A stretch of 7,314 bases of DNA, taken from Candidatus Nesterenkonia stercoripullorum (GTDB lineage: Bacteria > Actinomycetota > Actinomycetes > Actinomycetales > Micrococcaceae). This document shows positions 7,201-7,314 of this stretch, one piece after another. The translations under genes and the position numbers were made by a program. The stretch covers positions 1 through 7,314 of the forward strand of contig DXGD01000303.1 of assembly GCA_019114115.1 (NCBI GenBank), given 5' to 3'. The number at the start of each line of letters is the position of its first letter. The first letter of the stretch is position 1. The notes below the pieces were generated by a model, which had not been told where the DNA came from, ran no database searches, and saw only the letters and a program-made list of their open reading frames with translations.

Positions 7201-7314
7201 CCCGGCCACCTGGGCTCGACGCGTGCCGAAGAGTACGCCGCCGAGCTCGTCGCCCAGCAGCGGGCCTTTCAGGTCACGTGGAAGGGCCAGAAGCGCTATG
7301 CCGCGATCGAGGAT
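4219..7314 (+). CDS. lhr: Lhr-type ATP-dependent DNA helicase, N-terminal 1032 residues (C-terminus beyond the window)
   Basis: Lhr is a large superfamily 2 helicase that, in mycobacteria, moves 3' to 5' on single-stranded DNA and unwinds RNA:DNA hybrids; it is linked to DNA damage responses. Seen in order: VVAPTGSGKT (41-50, motif I), YISPLKAL (95-102, Ia), TGDSTSKQRR (137-146, Ib region), LITTPESL (156-163), DEVH box D184-E185-V186-H187, GLSATV (217-222, III), ICFVNSRR (297-304, IV), VVATSSLELGIDMG (369-382, V) and LQRIGRAGHHVG (400-411, VI). The Lhr-specific winged-helix and DEAD-associated regions follow, with SGGTIPDRGLFGVYL (535-549), LPFWRGDGIGRP (611-622), RIILHSPYGLQVHAPWALA (694-712) and PSPFAQSVLFGYIAQYLYEGD (the PSPFA block, 859-879). 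All catalytic motifs are intact. ATG 4219 is the first possible start, because an in-frame TAG lies at 4207. Full-length relatives have about 1500 residues, so roughly a third is missing, including the C-terminal domain. Two low-complexity insertions (residues 64-83 and about 958-990) are noted separately. Confidence 0.97.
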   Translation, partial: MDALSLFTEPTREWFRASFGAPTAAQEGAWTSVAEGHHALVVAPTGSGKTLSAFLWALDRLFAEGGAGEGGAGESGSGESGAGGVEPAQGTRVLYISPLKALGVDIERNLRSPLVGINHTARRLSRPTREISVGVRTGDSTSKQRRDLVRNPPEVLITTPESLYLMLTSQARNTLTGVSTVIVDEVHALAGTKRGAHLAVSLERLDDMLARRAQRIGLSATVEPREEVARYLGGTQDVQIVAPPSEKSWDITVSVPVEDLANPDVESADGSQPMQPSIWPHVEHKVVELITSRRSTICFVNSRRLAEKLTGRINEIWAEKQPSRGEDAEPPDEAAEDEAALARAHHGSVSKDQRTLIEEDLKSGRLKCVVATSSLELGIDMGAVDLVIQVESPPAVSAALQRIGRAGHHVGEVSIGWFFPKHRGDLVSTAVVAERMLAGRIEALHVPRNPLDILAQQTVAACALDSVEVEHWYESLRRSAPFASLPRSAFESTLDLLAGRYPSDRFSELRPRIVWDRDAGTLSGRPGAQRLAVTSGGTIPDRGLFGVYLASSEDAGSARSGGRRVGELDEEMVYESRVGDVFALGATSWRIEEITFDRVLVSPAFGQPASLPFWRGDGIGRPAELGAAMGAFVRDIHAASAESAEERLSGLGLDAWARENLRRYLDEQHQAAGALPNDQTLVVERTKDELGDWRIILHSPYGLQVHAPWALAVGVRLHERYGLDGAAMASDDGIVLRVPQMDEQPPGAELFRFESDELEELVTEEVSSSALFAGRFREAAARSLLLPRQHPGQRTPLWQQRQRSSQLLQVASGYPDFPIIMETMREVLQDVYDMPALAELTAAIGQRRITLIETTTTTPSPFAQSVLFGYIAQYLYEGDSPLAERRAAALSVDTDLLGELLGRVELREFLDAGIIADTEAQAQRLTPTRRLRGIEGAADLLRLLGPLPIEALAERLQAEEEQTDSEVSAKGGAGDSSEDGTGDGTADFDRATADPGHLGSTRAEEYAAELVAQQRAFQVTWKGQKRYAAIED
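4408..4467 (+). repeat. Four in-frame 15-bp tandem repeats within lhr
   Basis: Four consecutive 15-nt units begin at 4408, 4423, 4438 and 4453. They encode EGGAG, EGGAG, ESGSG and ESGAG (residues 64-83 of Lhr). Units differ by a few bases: the first pair has GAAGGCGG and the second pair GAAAGTGG. The multiple-of-five-codon period keeps the frame. The repeat falls in the loop between helicase motif I and motif Ia, a site that is short and variable in other actinobacterial Lhr proteins as I recall them. Confidence 0.9.
7153..7172 (+). repeat. Short direct repeat GACGGCAC within the lhr acidic insertion
   Basis: GACGGCAC occurs at 7153-7160 and again at 7165-7172, a period of 12 nt. It encodes two DGTG/DGTA units inside a Gly/Asp/Ser/Glu-rich stretch of Lhr (about residues 958-990). 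This looks like a small slippage-derived expansion of a surface linker. Confidence 0.5.

Overview
The window is GC-rich (roughly two-thirds G+C by eye), with strong third-position GC bias and actinobacterial protein signatures. These include an RlmH of the MxISVxxIGKKHEPW type, a mycobacterial-type Lhr helicase, and two genes that appear to lack a Shine-Dalgarno sequence. I infer an actinobacterium, most likely of the Micrococcales. The genus cannot be set from the sequence alone.

Layout: four genes fill almost the whole window. Positions 2816 down to 1 (minus strand) encode a fused FAD-binding plus iron-sulfur D-2-hydroxyacid dehydrogenase, whose C-terminal end lies beyond the left edge. A 143-bp divergent intergenic region (2817-2959) follows. 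It holds a perfect 12-bp AT-rich palindrome that overlaps the likely -10 box of the minus-strand gene, and a separate candidate promoter for the rightward genes. Rightward come rlmH (2960-3418), an F420-oxidoreductase-like NAD(P)-binding protein that overlaps rlmH by 8 nt (3411-4139), a 79-bp gap, and lhr (4219-7314, open at the right edge).

How they fit together: rlmH and the NAD(P)-binding gene form a translationally coupled pair. lhr follows on the same strand but has its own -10-like box placed for a leaderless transcript. The leftward dehydrogenase is a catabolic or respiratory flavoprotein, probably controlled at the shared intergenic region by a DNA-binding regulator not encoded here. 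rlmH (ribosome modification) and lhr (DNA repair helicase) are housekeeping genes with no evident biochemical link to the dehydrogenase.

I see no RNA gene, insertion sequence, CRISPR array, prophage or defence system. I do not see a convincing undescribed system. The points worth a second look are the operator-like palindrome, the coupling of an F420-reductase-like protein of unknown substrate to rlmH, and an in-frame 15-bp tandem repeat that lengthens a loop between helicase motifs I and Ia of Lhr. Positions and translations were worked out by hand reading; family assignments come from recognised motifs, with no database search.
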